In this document: positions 1 through 7,639 of the stretch, one piece after another
Position numbering within the stretch: the first letter of the stretch is position 1
Layout of the letters: each line of letters starts with the position of its first letter
Assembly (NCBI GenBank): GCA_945283395.1
Contig: CALYQH010000006.1
Span: 1 to 15,292 of the forward strand
Direction: 5' to 3'
Origin: an uncultured Ventosimonas sp.
GTDB lineage: Bacteria; Pseudomonadota; Gammaproteobacteria; Pseudomonadales; Pseudomonadaceae
DNA length: 15,292 nucleotides
The notes under the pieces: generated by a model
Told to the model about the DNA's origin: nothing
Database searches by the model: none
The model's input: only the letters and a program-made list of their open reading frames with translations
Program-made: the position numbers and the translations under genes

Positions 1-260
1 AATTAGCAGACTAATAAAAACTTAACATGCTATGTTATTAACTAATTTAATATTGATTATTAAGAGTAATATTAATCATAGAAATAGTTCAGGTTTTTTT
101 AAGCTAATAACAAATAAAAAGATACTCATTGAATAGTGAATTGCCTTTAGTAAAGTAAATAACAAAATAATATCTAGTTATTTGCTTAGAGTTTTCATTA
201 TACTGATCATTGTCTTTTAGTAGTGATAATTTATCTAGATTTAGGCAAGGAATTTCAAAC
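1..260. other. Leader region before the lipid cluster
   Basis: AT-rich sequence with no coding frame I can support and no RNA gene. It holds a TATACT hexamer at 199-204 that could be a -10 box, but no convincing -35 box lies 16-18 nt upstream, so I do not call a promoter. An AAGGAA purine stretch at 247-252 is the likely ribosome binding site of the gene starting at 261. Confidence 0.4.
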
Positions 261-920
261 ATGTCAGAAATAAAAAATCGCCGCCCTATTCGCTCCAGGA
301 ATACACGCTGGGCTAACTGGGCCGCAAAAAAACTGCAAATGCAGGGAGCCACGCCAAATGGTATCTCATTATTTAGCATAGTATGTGCCTTAATGGCTAT
401 GGTAGCTTTTGGGCTAGCTTTTAGGACAAGTTATCATAGTATTACGGTGCTTGCCTTATTGTTTGCTATAGTAGGTATGCAAGCAAGGCTTATTTGTAAT
501 CTTTTAGATGGTATGGTGGCAGTTGAAGGCGGATTACGTAGCTCCGTCGGAGCTATTTATAATGAACTCCCTGATAGAATATCTGATGTGGTGATTTTCA
601 TAGGGATAGGTTATGGTTTAATTAGTTTTGCCTCTGCTAGCTATTTAGGTTGGATAGCTGGTCTTTTGTCAGTGATGACGGCCTACATTAGATTATTAGG
701 TGGAACTTGTGGTTTAGAGCAAAAATTTCTTGGCCCTATGGCAAAACAACAGCGGATGGCTGTTTTAACTATCGGTAGTGTTATAGCTATTTTGGTACCT
801 GCACATAGTCAATTGATTCTTTATATAGGCTTATGGATAGTGGTTGTAGGATCATTTCTTACGATAGTAAATAGAACTACAGTTATTGCAAAAGAATTAA
901 CTCAAAAGGGGCATTTATAA
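261..920 (+). CDS. CDP-alcohol phosphatidyltransferase family protein (YnbA-like)
   Basis: A 219-residue multi-helix inner-membrane protein of the family that moves a phosphatidyl group from CDP-diacylglycerol to an alcohol. I chose ATG 261 because an AAGGAA site lies 8 nt upstream; a TTG at 210 in the same frame would add 17 unlikely residues. The family motif D-x2-DG-x2-AR-x8-G-x3-D-x3-D appears as N80-x2-D83-G84-x2-A87-V88-x8-G97-x3-N101-x3-D105. The first and third metal-binding Asp are therefore Asn and the Arg is Val, while the second Asp and the last, proton-abstracting Asp remain. From memory, YnbA of E. coli, encoded next to a CdsA-like gene, is similarly divergent, so this may be a subfamily trait. 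The neighbours downstream make and activate phosphatidate, which supports a lipid role. The acceptor alcohol cannot be read from the sequence. Confidence 0.85.
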   Translation: MSEIKNRRPIRSRNTRWANWAAKKLQMQGATPNGISLFSIVCALMAMVAFGLAFRTSYHSITVLALLFAIVGMQARLICNLLDGMVAVEGGLRSSVGAIYNELPDRISDVVIFIGIGYGLISFASASYLGWIAGLLSVMTAYIRLLGGTCGLEQKFLGPMAKQQRMAVLTIGSVIAILVPAHSQLILYIGLWIVVVGSFLTIVNRTTVIAKELTQKGHL

Positions 921-1015
921 CAATGTAGTAGGCAGAATAAGCATATAATCATACTTATCAATTGATGGGTCTAACTAAATTAAGTAGTCAAACTAAGGTA
1001 GGGGAAATATAGGCA

Positions 1016-1642
1016 ATGGTAGAAAGAATCTGTTCTATATTATTAATAGGCTTTGCCAAGTTGTTAACTGGAGCACGTTGTATTTGGAAAGGTGCTAATC
1101 CTGAGGAAAAACAACGTATTTATTATGCAAATCATACTAGCCATATTGATTTTGTACTTATTTGGGCCGCCTTGCCTGCAAACATTAGATATAAAACTAG
1201 ACCAGTTGCCGCTGCAGATTATTGGTCAAAAAGTAAGCTGCATAGATTTATGATTCATAAAATGTTTAGAGGGGTATTAGTTGATAGGGTAAGAAAAGAC
1301 GATACTAATCCGCTAGAACCTATGTTAAAAGCTTTAGCAGATGGGAACTCACTTATTATCTTTCCTGAAGGTACGCGTAATAAAGAAGATACATTACTTC
1401 CTTTTAAAAGTGGTCTTTATAATTTAGCTATGGCTTTTCCGCAAGTGGAAATTATTCCTGTCTGGTTGGATAACCTCAAAAGAGTAATGCCTAAAGGGCA
1501 TATAATGCCTTTACCGTTACTTTGTACTTTAACGGTAGGTGAACCTATTCAAGTAGCTGCTAATGAAGATAGGTTAGCTTTTTTGACAAGAGCCAGAGAA
1601 ACTTTAATAGCCTTAGGGGCAGAGGAGCAAAATAATGGTTAG
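1016..1642 (+). CDS. 1-acyl-glycerol-3-phosphate acyltransferase-like protein (PlsC family)
   Basis: A 208-residue acyltransferase of the PlsC (PF01553) type, which typically adds an acyl chain to lysophosphatidate to give phosphatidate at the inner membrane. The catalytic H-x4-D motif is at H40-D45 (NHTSHIDF), and the substrate-binding FPEGTR motif is intact at 116-121. A short hydrophobic N-terminus could anchor it. ATG 1016 follows a GGTAGGGG purine stretch at 997-1004. At about 208 residues it is short compared with a housekeeping PlsC (about 240-250), so a dedicated role in this cluster is more likely than the main PlsC, which is inference. Its last 8 nt overlap the next gene (ATGGTTAG), indicating translational coupling with the cytidylyltransferase that would use its product. 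Confidence 0.88.
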   Translation: MVERICSILLIGFAKLLTGARCIWKGANPEEKQRIYYANHTSHIDFVLIWAALPANIRYKTRPVAAADYWSKSKLHRFMIHKMFRGVLVDRVRKDDTNPLEPMLKALADGNSLIIFPEGTRNKEDTLLPFKSGLYNLAMAFPQVEIIPVWLDNLKRVMPKGHIMPLPLLCTLTVGEPIQVAANEDRLAFLTRARETLIALGAEEQNNG

Positions 1643-2573
1643 CTATGAGAGAGATACGTTACTATTATTTTGTGGTATAGGTTGTATACTAATTCTTGCC
1701 TCATTAATAGGTTTTATTCTAAAAAGAAAATATACTGAAACCAATAGTGTTATTATTAACCTCAATGCACGTATTAATGCATGGTGGGTAATGGTATTGG
1801 TAATAGGAACAGCTTTTGCCTTGGGTAATATAGCTGTGGTTATTTTATTTTTCTTAATGTCAGGTTTTGCTTTAAGAGAATTCATTACCATTACGCCTAC
1901 TAATAGAAATGATTACTATGCGCTACTGTTTGCTTTTTATATTGTGCTGCCGGGGCAATATCTTTTAGTAGCAATGGCTTGGTATGGCTTATTCAGTATT
2001 TTTATCCCTGTTTATGTTTTTTTAATGTTACCTGTGTTGGCCTCGGTCACAGGAAGTACTAAGAATTTTCTAGAAAGGACAGCTAAAGTACAATGGGGAC
2101 TAATGATTACTGTTTATTGTATTTCATGTGTTCCTGCCTTATTAACGTTGCATATTGTAGGTTATGAACACCGTAATTTATTATTGATTGCTTTTCTTGT
2201 GATAGTGGTGCAACTATCGGATGTTCTTCAATATATAGTTGGTAAATTATTTGGGAAAAGGAAGATCGCGCCCACCGTATCTCCTTCTAAAACTATTGAA
2301 GGATTTGTTGGCGGTATAGCCGCTGCTTCATCAATAGGTGCCTGCTTATGGTGGATTACTCCTTTTACCTTTTGGCAGGCTGCTGTTATTTCATTAATGA
2401 TTACTTTGTTAGGTTTCTTTGGTGGTTTAGTTATGTCAGCTATCAAAAGAGATAGAGGTATTAAAGATTGGGGGCATATGATAGAAGGTCACGGAGGGAT
2501 GTTGGATCGTTTAGATTCAGTCTGTTTTGCTGCACCTATCTTTTTTCATGTAGTACGCTTTTGGTGGGGATAA
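1635..2573 (+). CDS. Phosphatidate cytidylyltransferase (CdsA/YnbB-like)
   Basis: A 312-residue polytopic membrane protein of the CTP_transf_1 family, which converts phosphatidate and CTP into CDP-diacylglycerol and pyrophosphate. The C-terminal family signature is complete at about 268-294: SAIKR, then KDWG, then GHGGMLDRLD. One small departure is Glu where Pro usually precedes the GHGG. An SPSKTIEG loop at 216-223 and the Asp at 196 in DVLQY are also family features. The length and the association with a CDP-alcohol transferase resemble E. coli YnbB more than housekeeping CdsA (about 285 residues, normally next to uppS and rseP). Its start overlaps the acyltransferase stop by 8 nt. It should supply the CDP-diacylglycerol used by the transferase at 261-920. 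Confidence 0.9.
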   Translation: MVSYERDTLLLFCGIGCILILASLIGFILKRKYTETNSVIINLNARINAWWVMVLVIGTAFALGNIAVVILFFLMSGFALREFITITPTNRNDYYALLFAFYIVLPGQYLLVAMAWYGLFSIFIPVYVFLMLPVLASVTGSTKNFLERTAKVQWGLMITVYCISCVPALLTLHIVGYEHRNLLLIAFLVIVVQLSDVLQYIVGKLFGKRKIAPTVSPSKTIEGFVGGIAAASSIGACLWWITPFTFWQAAVISLMITLLGFFGGLVMSAIKRDRGIKDWGHMIEGHGGMLDRLDSVCFAAPIFFHVVRFWWG

Positions 2574-2611
2574 GTAGTATATAGTTATGTTATTGTAGAC
2601 TAGGAAATTGT

Positions 2612-3406
2612 ATGTTTAAGGCTATATTGAAAAAAATTAGATTATTCAATTTTTGTAGAGGTATCAAAAGATTCTTCAAAAGTAGAGATAAAGCTTATAT
2701 TAATGGATTTTGTTTTGATGTTAATTCGCTTTCTTTTTGGTACGATTTTAATCGTAGTGATAGATGGGAGCCTGCTACAAGGTTTTTTTATAGAAAATAT
2801 ACACATCCCAATAAAGCAATTATTGATATAGGTGCTTGGATAGGACCAACTGTCTTTTTAGGTTATGCTAACAATGCTAAGAAAATATATGCTGTCGAAG
2901 CAGATCCTATTAATTATTCAGTGTTAAAGGCAAATTGTCATCATAATCTGTTATTAGATAAAGTACATTTGATAAATAATTGTGTGTATAAAGTTTCTGA
3001 TCAAGTTATTTATTTTGGTACACCGCTGACAAGCGATAATTCTTCTACCAAATCTTTCACTTCTGCAGATAAAGGTTATAAGGTTCTGACTAAAACCTTA
3101 GTGGATTTAATAAAGGAAAATCATATTGATGATTTTAATATAGTAAAGATAGATATTGAGGGTTCAGAAATTTACTTAACAGATGATTTGGTTTATTTGT
3201 CTAAAATAAAGGGATTACATATATTATTTTCATTACATCCATGTTTTTGGGAAAATAAAGAGCAAGCATTAACCGATTTGAAAGGGGCTTTACTACTCTA
3301 TAAAATCTACAATGCATGGGGTAGAAATTTGCTGAGTTATGACGAGGTAGTGGCAAAAGCAAGTCAGTGTGATATTTTTGAATTAATATTGGAAACAAAG
3401 GATTAA
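2612..3406 (+). CDS. FkbM family SAM-dependent methyltransferase
   Basis: A 264-residue class I methyltransferase of the FkbM type (PF05050). The SAM-binding motif I is IIDIGAWIGPT at 70-80, followed by the acidic AVEADP at 94-99 and the FkbM hallmark KIDIEGSE at 179-186. The first 25 residues are basic and partly hydrophobic, consistent with membrane association but not a clear signal peptide. A TAGGAA site lies about 6 nt before ATG 2612. It starts 38 nt after the cytidylyltransferase and is probably in the same operon. FkbM enzymes O-methylate sugars and other small hydroxyl substrates. Here the partner genes suggest a lipid head group or its precursor, which is inference. From memory, the E. 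coli ynb operon also includes a methyltransferase domain (in YnbC), a loose parallel. Confidence 0.85.
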   Translation: MFKAILKKIRLFNFCRGIKRFFKSRDKAYINGFCFDVNSLSFWYDFNRSDRWEPATRFFYRKYTHPNKAIIDIGAWIGPTVFLGYANNAKKIYAVEADPINYSVLKANCHHNLLLDKVHLINNCVYKVSDQVIYFGTPLTSDNSSTKSFTSADKGYKVLTKTLVDLIKENHIDDFNIVKIDIEGSEIYLTDDLVYLSKIKGLHILFSLHPCFWENKEQALTDLKGALLLYKIYNAWGRNLLSYDEVVAKASQCDIFELILETKD

Positions 3407-3533
3407 TTAATAGTTTATAAACTGTTTATTGCTAAGTATCAGAGCAAGATTTAATAACAGGATTTGGTTTAAGGCTATATTTAGAGTAACTGATTGAATT
3501 ATGGATTTGGCTGGTTTAATAGTTTATTGACTG
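3406..3533 (+). repeat. Imperfect 19-nt direct repeat pair in the intergenic gap
   Basis: Two copies, at 3406-3424 and 3515-3533, match at 16 of 19 positions around TTAATAGTTTAT. The first contains the 12-bp palindrome AGTTTATAAACT at 3412-3423, directly after the methyltransferase stop. In such AT-rich DNA this may be chance. No clear terminator follows the methyltransferase. Confidence 0.3.
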
Positions 3534-3595
3534 ATAGTTGAGGTTAGCTTATAGTCAACACTACTAAAAGCTAATAAGATGTTTTTACTGTATTA

Positions 3596-4389
3596 ATGAG
3601 ATTGATAATAATATTAGTGGGTTTATTAAGTTTACCTATTTATGCTCAGCCAACAACCATCTATATTTTAGTTGCTTTGTGTGATAATAAATATCAAGGC
3701 ATAGTTCCAGTACCTAAAGCTATAGGAAATGGTCAGGATGCTAATAATAATCTTTATTGGGGAGCTGGTTTTGGTTTAAAGACTTACCTAAATAAACAAC
3801 AAGATTGGCAGTTAATTAAGGTGCAAAAAAATCAACAGGCCATTATTTTAGAGAGACTCGTCTATAAACATAAAACTAAGGATATTTACATAGTAGCAGA
3901 TGCTTATAATGGGCAATATATAAAAAATACCTTAGAAGATTTTTTTTAATTTTAGTGCAGGGCAAAGCAAACAAGTAATTCGATTGGATCATAAGCAAAT
4001 AATAGTGGGAGGGGCCGCTAATTTAGTTGTTTATGTAGGTCACAATGGTTTAATGGACTGGTCTCTAGATAATTTGTTTGGTAGAACTGCCCCTCTTAAA
4101 GAGTTGTCAGAACAGCAGCCACTACAAGCTAACAGACAAGCAGCAGTGTTTGCTTGTAAAAGCCAACAATATTTTTCTAAACCATTAACTACAACAGGTA
4201 TTTCACCCGCTATATTAACCACCCAATACTTGGCCCCTGAGGGTTATGTAGTTTATGCTTTAGTAGATGGCTATACATAAAAATATGTCTAAAGAACAAA
4301 TCCGCCTTAATGTAGCTAAAGCTTACAGTAAATACCAGAAATTAAAAAAAACAGCGCTTAGTATGTTTGCTATCACCTATAGTAATTAG
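3596..4389 (+). pseudogene. Secreted conserved hypothetical protein, broken by two frameshifts
   Basis: The gene encodes a protein of unknown function with an N-terminal signal peptide: basic start, hydrophobic core and cleavage probably after IYA at residue 17. Three frames join into one protein. Frame one runs from ATG 3596 to TAA 3947-3949. Frame two resumes as NFSAGQ at 3948 and continues through VYVGHNGLMDW to TAA 4278-4280. Frame three carries IRLNVAKAYSKYQK and ends at TAG 4387-4389. Removing one T from the T8 run at 3940-3947 gives DFFNFSAGQ. Adding two bases near 4272 (TATA to TATATA) gives G-Y-I-H-K-N. I recall a conserved but uncharacterised bacterial family with this order of motifs (VALCDNKYQGIVPVP, YVGHNGLMD, AYxKYQK), unverified here. 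No ribosome binding site is evident before 3596. A sequencing error could explain one shift, but two independent ones favour real decay. Confidence 0.75.
3940..3947 (+). repeat. T8 homopolymer at the first frameshift
   Basis: Eight consecutive T end the first frame (GAT TTT TTT TAA). Seven T would keep the frame open into NFSAGQ. The tract is therefore the site of a +1 insertion and a candidate for slippage during replication, transcription or sequencing. Confidence 0.8.
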
Positions 4390-4633
4390 AAGTATTTTTG
4401 TTGGCTAAGTAATACTGTTGGTTTAATTGCTAAACTAATAATGGATAGGGGGCAGGATATTTAATAAAAATAATTTAATTAAGTGCTATTCTAAAGATAA
4501 CAGATATATCGAATAATAATAGTTGAATAGTAAATTAGGCTGCAAAGATCTTATCATCGTATTGAAAAAATAAATATAGCTGTCATCAATATTATTTCTA
4601 AGAGCGAGCTGTGAAAGATTTAAGACTAATGTA

Positions 4634-4661
4634 AAGCGACCAATAGATATATTAGTCGCTT
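4634..4661 (-). terminator. Terminator-like hairpin after acnB
   Basis: On the minus strand AAGCGACTAATA pairs with TATTGGTCGCTT around a TATC loop, giving a 12-bp stem with one U-G wobble, 7 nt after the acnB stop. On the plus strand the wobble becomes a C-A mismatch, so the structure favours minus-strand RNA. The following T tract is poor (TTTACATT), so termination strength is uncertain. Confidence 0.6.
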
Positions 4662-4668
4662 ACAAATA

Positions 4669-7266
4669 TTAAGCTTGTTTTACTGCTATTTTAGCATTTT
4701 TAGCTGCTTTTACATAACTATCTATTTGATCAAAATTTAGATATCTATAGATCTCAGGAGCCATGGTATTAATCGCTTTAGCTTTCTCCATATATTCAGC
4801 TGGAGTAGGTAGTTTGCCTAATATGGCTGTAACTGCTGCAAGTTCTGCAGAAACTAAGAATACATTAGCTCCATCACCTAATCTGTTAGGGAAATTTCTA
4901 GTGGAAGTTGAGACAGCTGTACTATTAGGTTCAATACGGGCTTGATTACCCATGCAAAGTGAACAACCAGGAATTTCCATCCGTGCTCCAGCTGTACCAA
5001 AAATACTGTAATAGCCTTCTTCAATTAACTCATGTTGATCCATTTTGGTAGGAGGCGCTAACCAGAGGCGGGTAGGGATTTCTTTTATGCCTTTTAGGAG
5101 CTTACCAGCCGCACGAAAGTGGCCTATATTAGTCATACAAGACCCGATAAATACTTCTTGTATTGGCGTACCTGCCACTTGTGATAGTAACCTAGCATCA
5201 TCTGGGTCATTAGGTGCGCAGAGAATAGGTTCTTTAATATCAGCTAAATCAATTTCTATGATTGCTGCATATTCGGCATCTTTGTCAGCGGATAATAGTT
5301 CAGGTTTTGCTAGCCATTCTTCCATTTTTTTGGCCCGCCGTTCAATAGTACGTGCATCACCATAGCCTTGGCTAATCATCCAACGTAACAAGATAATATT
5401 AGAGTTTAAATACTGGGCTATAGCAGATGCAGGCAGTTTAATGGTACAGCCGGCAGCAGTTCGTTCTGCTGAAGCATCTGATATTTCATAGGCTTGCTCT
5501 ACTGTTAAGTCATCTAATCCCTCAATTTCAAGGATAATGACAGAGAAAATATTTTTCTTACCTTTTTTCTCAACAGTGAGTAGTCATTGTTGAATGGCAT
5601 AGTAATGAAGAGCATGTACTAAGTCGCGTAAAGTGATGCCGTGGTTCATTCTACCTTTAAAACGTACTAAGACAGATTCAGGCATGTCTAACGGCATAAC
5701 CCCAGGAGCTGCAGCAAAAGCCACTAGGCCAGAGCCAGCGGGGAAAGATATCCCCATAGGGAAACGAGTATGAGAGTCTCCCCCAGTGCCCACTGTGTCA
5801 GGTAATACCATACGGTTTAACCAACTATGTATAATTCCATCACCCGGTTGTAGAGATACACCACCTCTATTACGAATAAAATCAGGTAGAGTATGCTGTG
5901 TTTTAACATCTATAGGTTTTGGATAGGCGGCAGTATGGCAAAAGGATTGCATGACTAAGTCAGCAGAGAAACCTAAACAAGCTAAGTCTTTTAATTCGTC
6001 GCGAGTCATAGGCCCAGTAGTGTCTTGAGAACCTACGCTAGTCATTTTGGGTTCACAGTAAGTGCCAGGGCGAATACCTTTAACACCACAGGCACGTCCT
6101 ACTATTTTTTGGGCTAGGGTAAAGCCTTTGCCTGTATCAGCAGGAACCTCTGGTTTTTTGAAAACATCTGAGGTAGGTAAACCTAACTCTGTGCGGGCTT
6201 TTTCAGTTAAACCGCGACCTATAATTAATGGGATACGACCACCAGCCCGTACTTCATCAAGTAAAACGGGTGTTTTTAGTTCAAACGTGGCCAGCACTTC
6301 ATTACTACCATGTTTAGTAACTTTACCTTGATATGGGTAAACGTCTATAACATCGCCCATATTGAGTTTAGATACATCAAACTCAATAGGTAATGCGCCA
6401 GCGTCTTCCATAGTATTATAAAAAATAGGAGCTATTTTTGTCCCAAAACAGAAACCACCTTCACGTTTGTTAGGCACATAAGGGATATCTTCACCAAAAT
6501 ACCAAAGTACAGAGTTAGTGGCCGATTTACGAGAAGAGCCAGTGCCCACTACGTCGCCTACATAGGCTACAGGAAAACCTTTCGCTTTAACTTCTGCAAT
6601 TTGTTTTAAAGGACCAACTGATCCAGGCTTTTCGGGTTTAATCCCATCCCTTGGCATTTTTAGCATCGCTAAGGCATGTAATGGAATATCAGGGCGTGAC
6701 CAAGCATCAGGGGCAGGTGATAGATCATCGGTATTAGTTTCACCTGGTACTTTGAAAACAGTAATGGTTACTTTTTCGGGCAAAGCTTTACGCGCAGTAA
6801 ACCACTCAGCATTTGCCCACGATTGCATAACTGCTTTAGCGTTAGCATCACCCGCTTTAGCTTTCTCTGCTACATCATGAAAGGCATCGAACATCAATAA
6901 AGTATGCTTTAATTGGTCAGCAGCTAAACTTGCTAATTCTTTATTATCTAATAGGTTTACTAAAGTAGTAATATTATAACCACCTTGCATAGTACCTAAT
7001 AATTTAACCGCTAGTTTCTTATCTATAAGAGGAGAGATAGCTTCACCATTAATGATAGCGGCCAGAAAACCAGCTTTGACATAAGCCGCCTCATCAACTC
7101 CAGGAGGAATTCTATTACTGATTAGATCTAAAAGAAAACTTTCTTCCCCTTTAGGAGGATTTTTTAATAGTTCGATAAGTTGAGACGTTTGTTCTGCAGT
7201 CAGAGGTTGAGGAACAATTCCCATTGCAGCACGTTCAGCTGCTTGTTTACGATAAGCTTCAAGCAC
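4669..7266 (-). pseudogene. acnB: Aconitate hydratase B (aconitase B) with an in-frame TGA at codon 561
   Basis: AcnB interconverts citrate and isocitrate in the TCA cycle and also processes 2-methylcitrate intermediates. The reading spans exactly 866 codons including TAA, so 865 residues, the length of E. coli AcnB. Translation starts at GTG 7266 ([14 protein letters not shown]), 7 nt after AGAGGG. The order is HEAT-like N-terminal domain (about 1-160), swivel domain (about 165-370, with [20 protein letters not shown]) and aconitase core. Codon 561 is TGA, at a site that is Gly in E. coli as I recall (QGLLTVEKKGKK). No other stop or shift occurs. The iron-sulfur ligands Cys710, Cys768 and Cys771 (GSCMTN, GCSLCMGNQ) all lie after the TGA, so the 560-residue product would be inactive. 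Val576-Ile577 also replace what I recall as Gly-Arg. It could be a recent pseudogene, a sequencing error or a gene rescued by readthrough; the near-perfect remainder means any loss is recent. Confidence 0.85.
5584..5586 (-). other. In-frame TGA codon inside acnB
   Basis: The minus strand reads CAA TGA CTA CTC. A single G-to-T change from GGA would create it. The C directly after the TGA makes UGAC, known in E. coli as an inefficient stop tetranucleotide and present at the prfB frameshift site. No in-frame ATG with a ribosome binding site lies just downstream to restart translation. Confidence 0.85.
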
Positions 7267-7273
7267 GGTATTA

Positions 7274-7279
7274 CCCTCT
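7274..7279 (-). promoter_or_regulatory. Ribosome binding site fixing the GTG start of acnB
   Basis: AGAGGG sits 7 nt before GTG 7266 on the minus strand. It is the strongest Shine-Dalgarno match near this end, and the residues from the GTG align with the known AcnB N-terminus, so the GTG start is secure. Confidence 0.8.
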
Positions 7280-7280
7280 T

Positions 7281-7288
7281 TTGTTTTT
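7281..7288 (-). promoter_or_regulatory. Possible Hfq-Crc CA motif in the acnB leader
   Basis: The minus strand reads AAAAACAA immediately before the acnB ribosome binding site, matching the AAnAAnAA pattern bound by Hfq with Crc in pseudomonads. The crc gene is present at the right edge of this window. A-rich matches are easy to find in AT-rich DNA, so this is a weak call. Confidence 0.3.
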
Positions 7289-7340
7289 CAATAGCTGGCT
7301 AGTTTTAATAGAATCTCCAGCTTTATTTAGTTAGGCTTGT

Positions 7341-7414
7341 GAAGCTGTTTTCAAAGTTTTACGTGGAATAGGTAATATGCTAGGTAATACGCGTGACGCT
7401 TTGAAAACAGCTTC
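7341..7414. repeat. Perfect 16-bp inverted repeat enclosing a tandem 12-nt repeat
   Basis: GAAGCTGTTTTCAAAG at 7341-7356 is the exact reverse complement of 7399-7414. The 42-nt spacer contains two adjacent 12-nt copies, TAGGTAATATGC at 7369-7380 and TAGGTAATACGC at 7381-7392, which differ at one base. It lies 75-148 nt upstream of the acnB start. No T tract follows either arm, so it is not a standard terminator. It could be a leader RNA structure, a dispersed palindromic repeat or a small mobile-element relic. Confidence 0.85.
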
Positions 7415-7639
7415 TGTTCATAAGTATTAGATAATGGGTTATTATTTTAGTCGAATCTCCCTCTAAAGTTAAGCTAAGATGATAAGTTAGCTTGAGCTTA
7501 TTCCTCTTATTATATTGTTAGAGATTCTTGGTTAATAGCCTATATCCATCTATTACCATATTATTGACCACTAAATTTTGAAATAGCTCCCAAGCTTATT
7601 ATAAATTTTTAGTATAGTGACTATATGTAATTTCAATAA

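Larger units (their letters stand above)
7267..7639. other. Gap of 373 nt between yjjB and acnB
   Basis: No coding frame or RNA gene is evident. Besides the acnB ribosome binding site and the large inverted repeat at 7341-7414, it has a 7-bp inverted repeat at 7471-7493 (AAGCTAA / TTAGCTT, 9-nt loop), a 13-nt palindrome TATAGTGACTATA at 7613-7625 close to the yjjB stop, and AGCTGG/CCAGCT arms near 7290-7315. The acnB promoter must lie here, but I cannot place it. Confidence 0.5.

Noticed and set aside
199..204. TATACT as -10 box of the lipid cluster
   Set aside because: No acceptable -35 box lies 16-18 nt upstream, and such hexamers are common in this AT-rich region.
3984..4280. Independent gene starting at TTG 3984
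   Set aside because: Coding similarity continues upstream to 3948 and joins the previous frame at the T8 run, so it is part of the same broken gene.
4669..5391. C-terminal part of acnB as a separate gene starting at TTG 5391
   Set aside because: The frame is open back to the TGA with AcnB-like sequence, and no ribosome binding site precedes the TTG. It is the tail of acnB.
5584..5586. Selenocysteine at the acnB TGA
   Set aside because: The aligned residue is Gly rather than Cys, and the short hairpin downstream does not look like a bacterial SECIS element.
5584..5586. Alternative genetic code (TGA as Trp or Gly)
   Set aside because: Only one in-frame TGA occurs in the whole window, while Trp residues are encoded by TGG and Gly by GGN throughout. 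A reassigned code would show many TGA codons.
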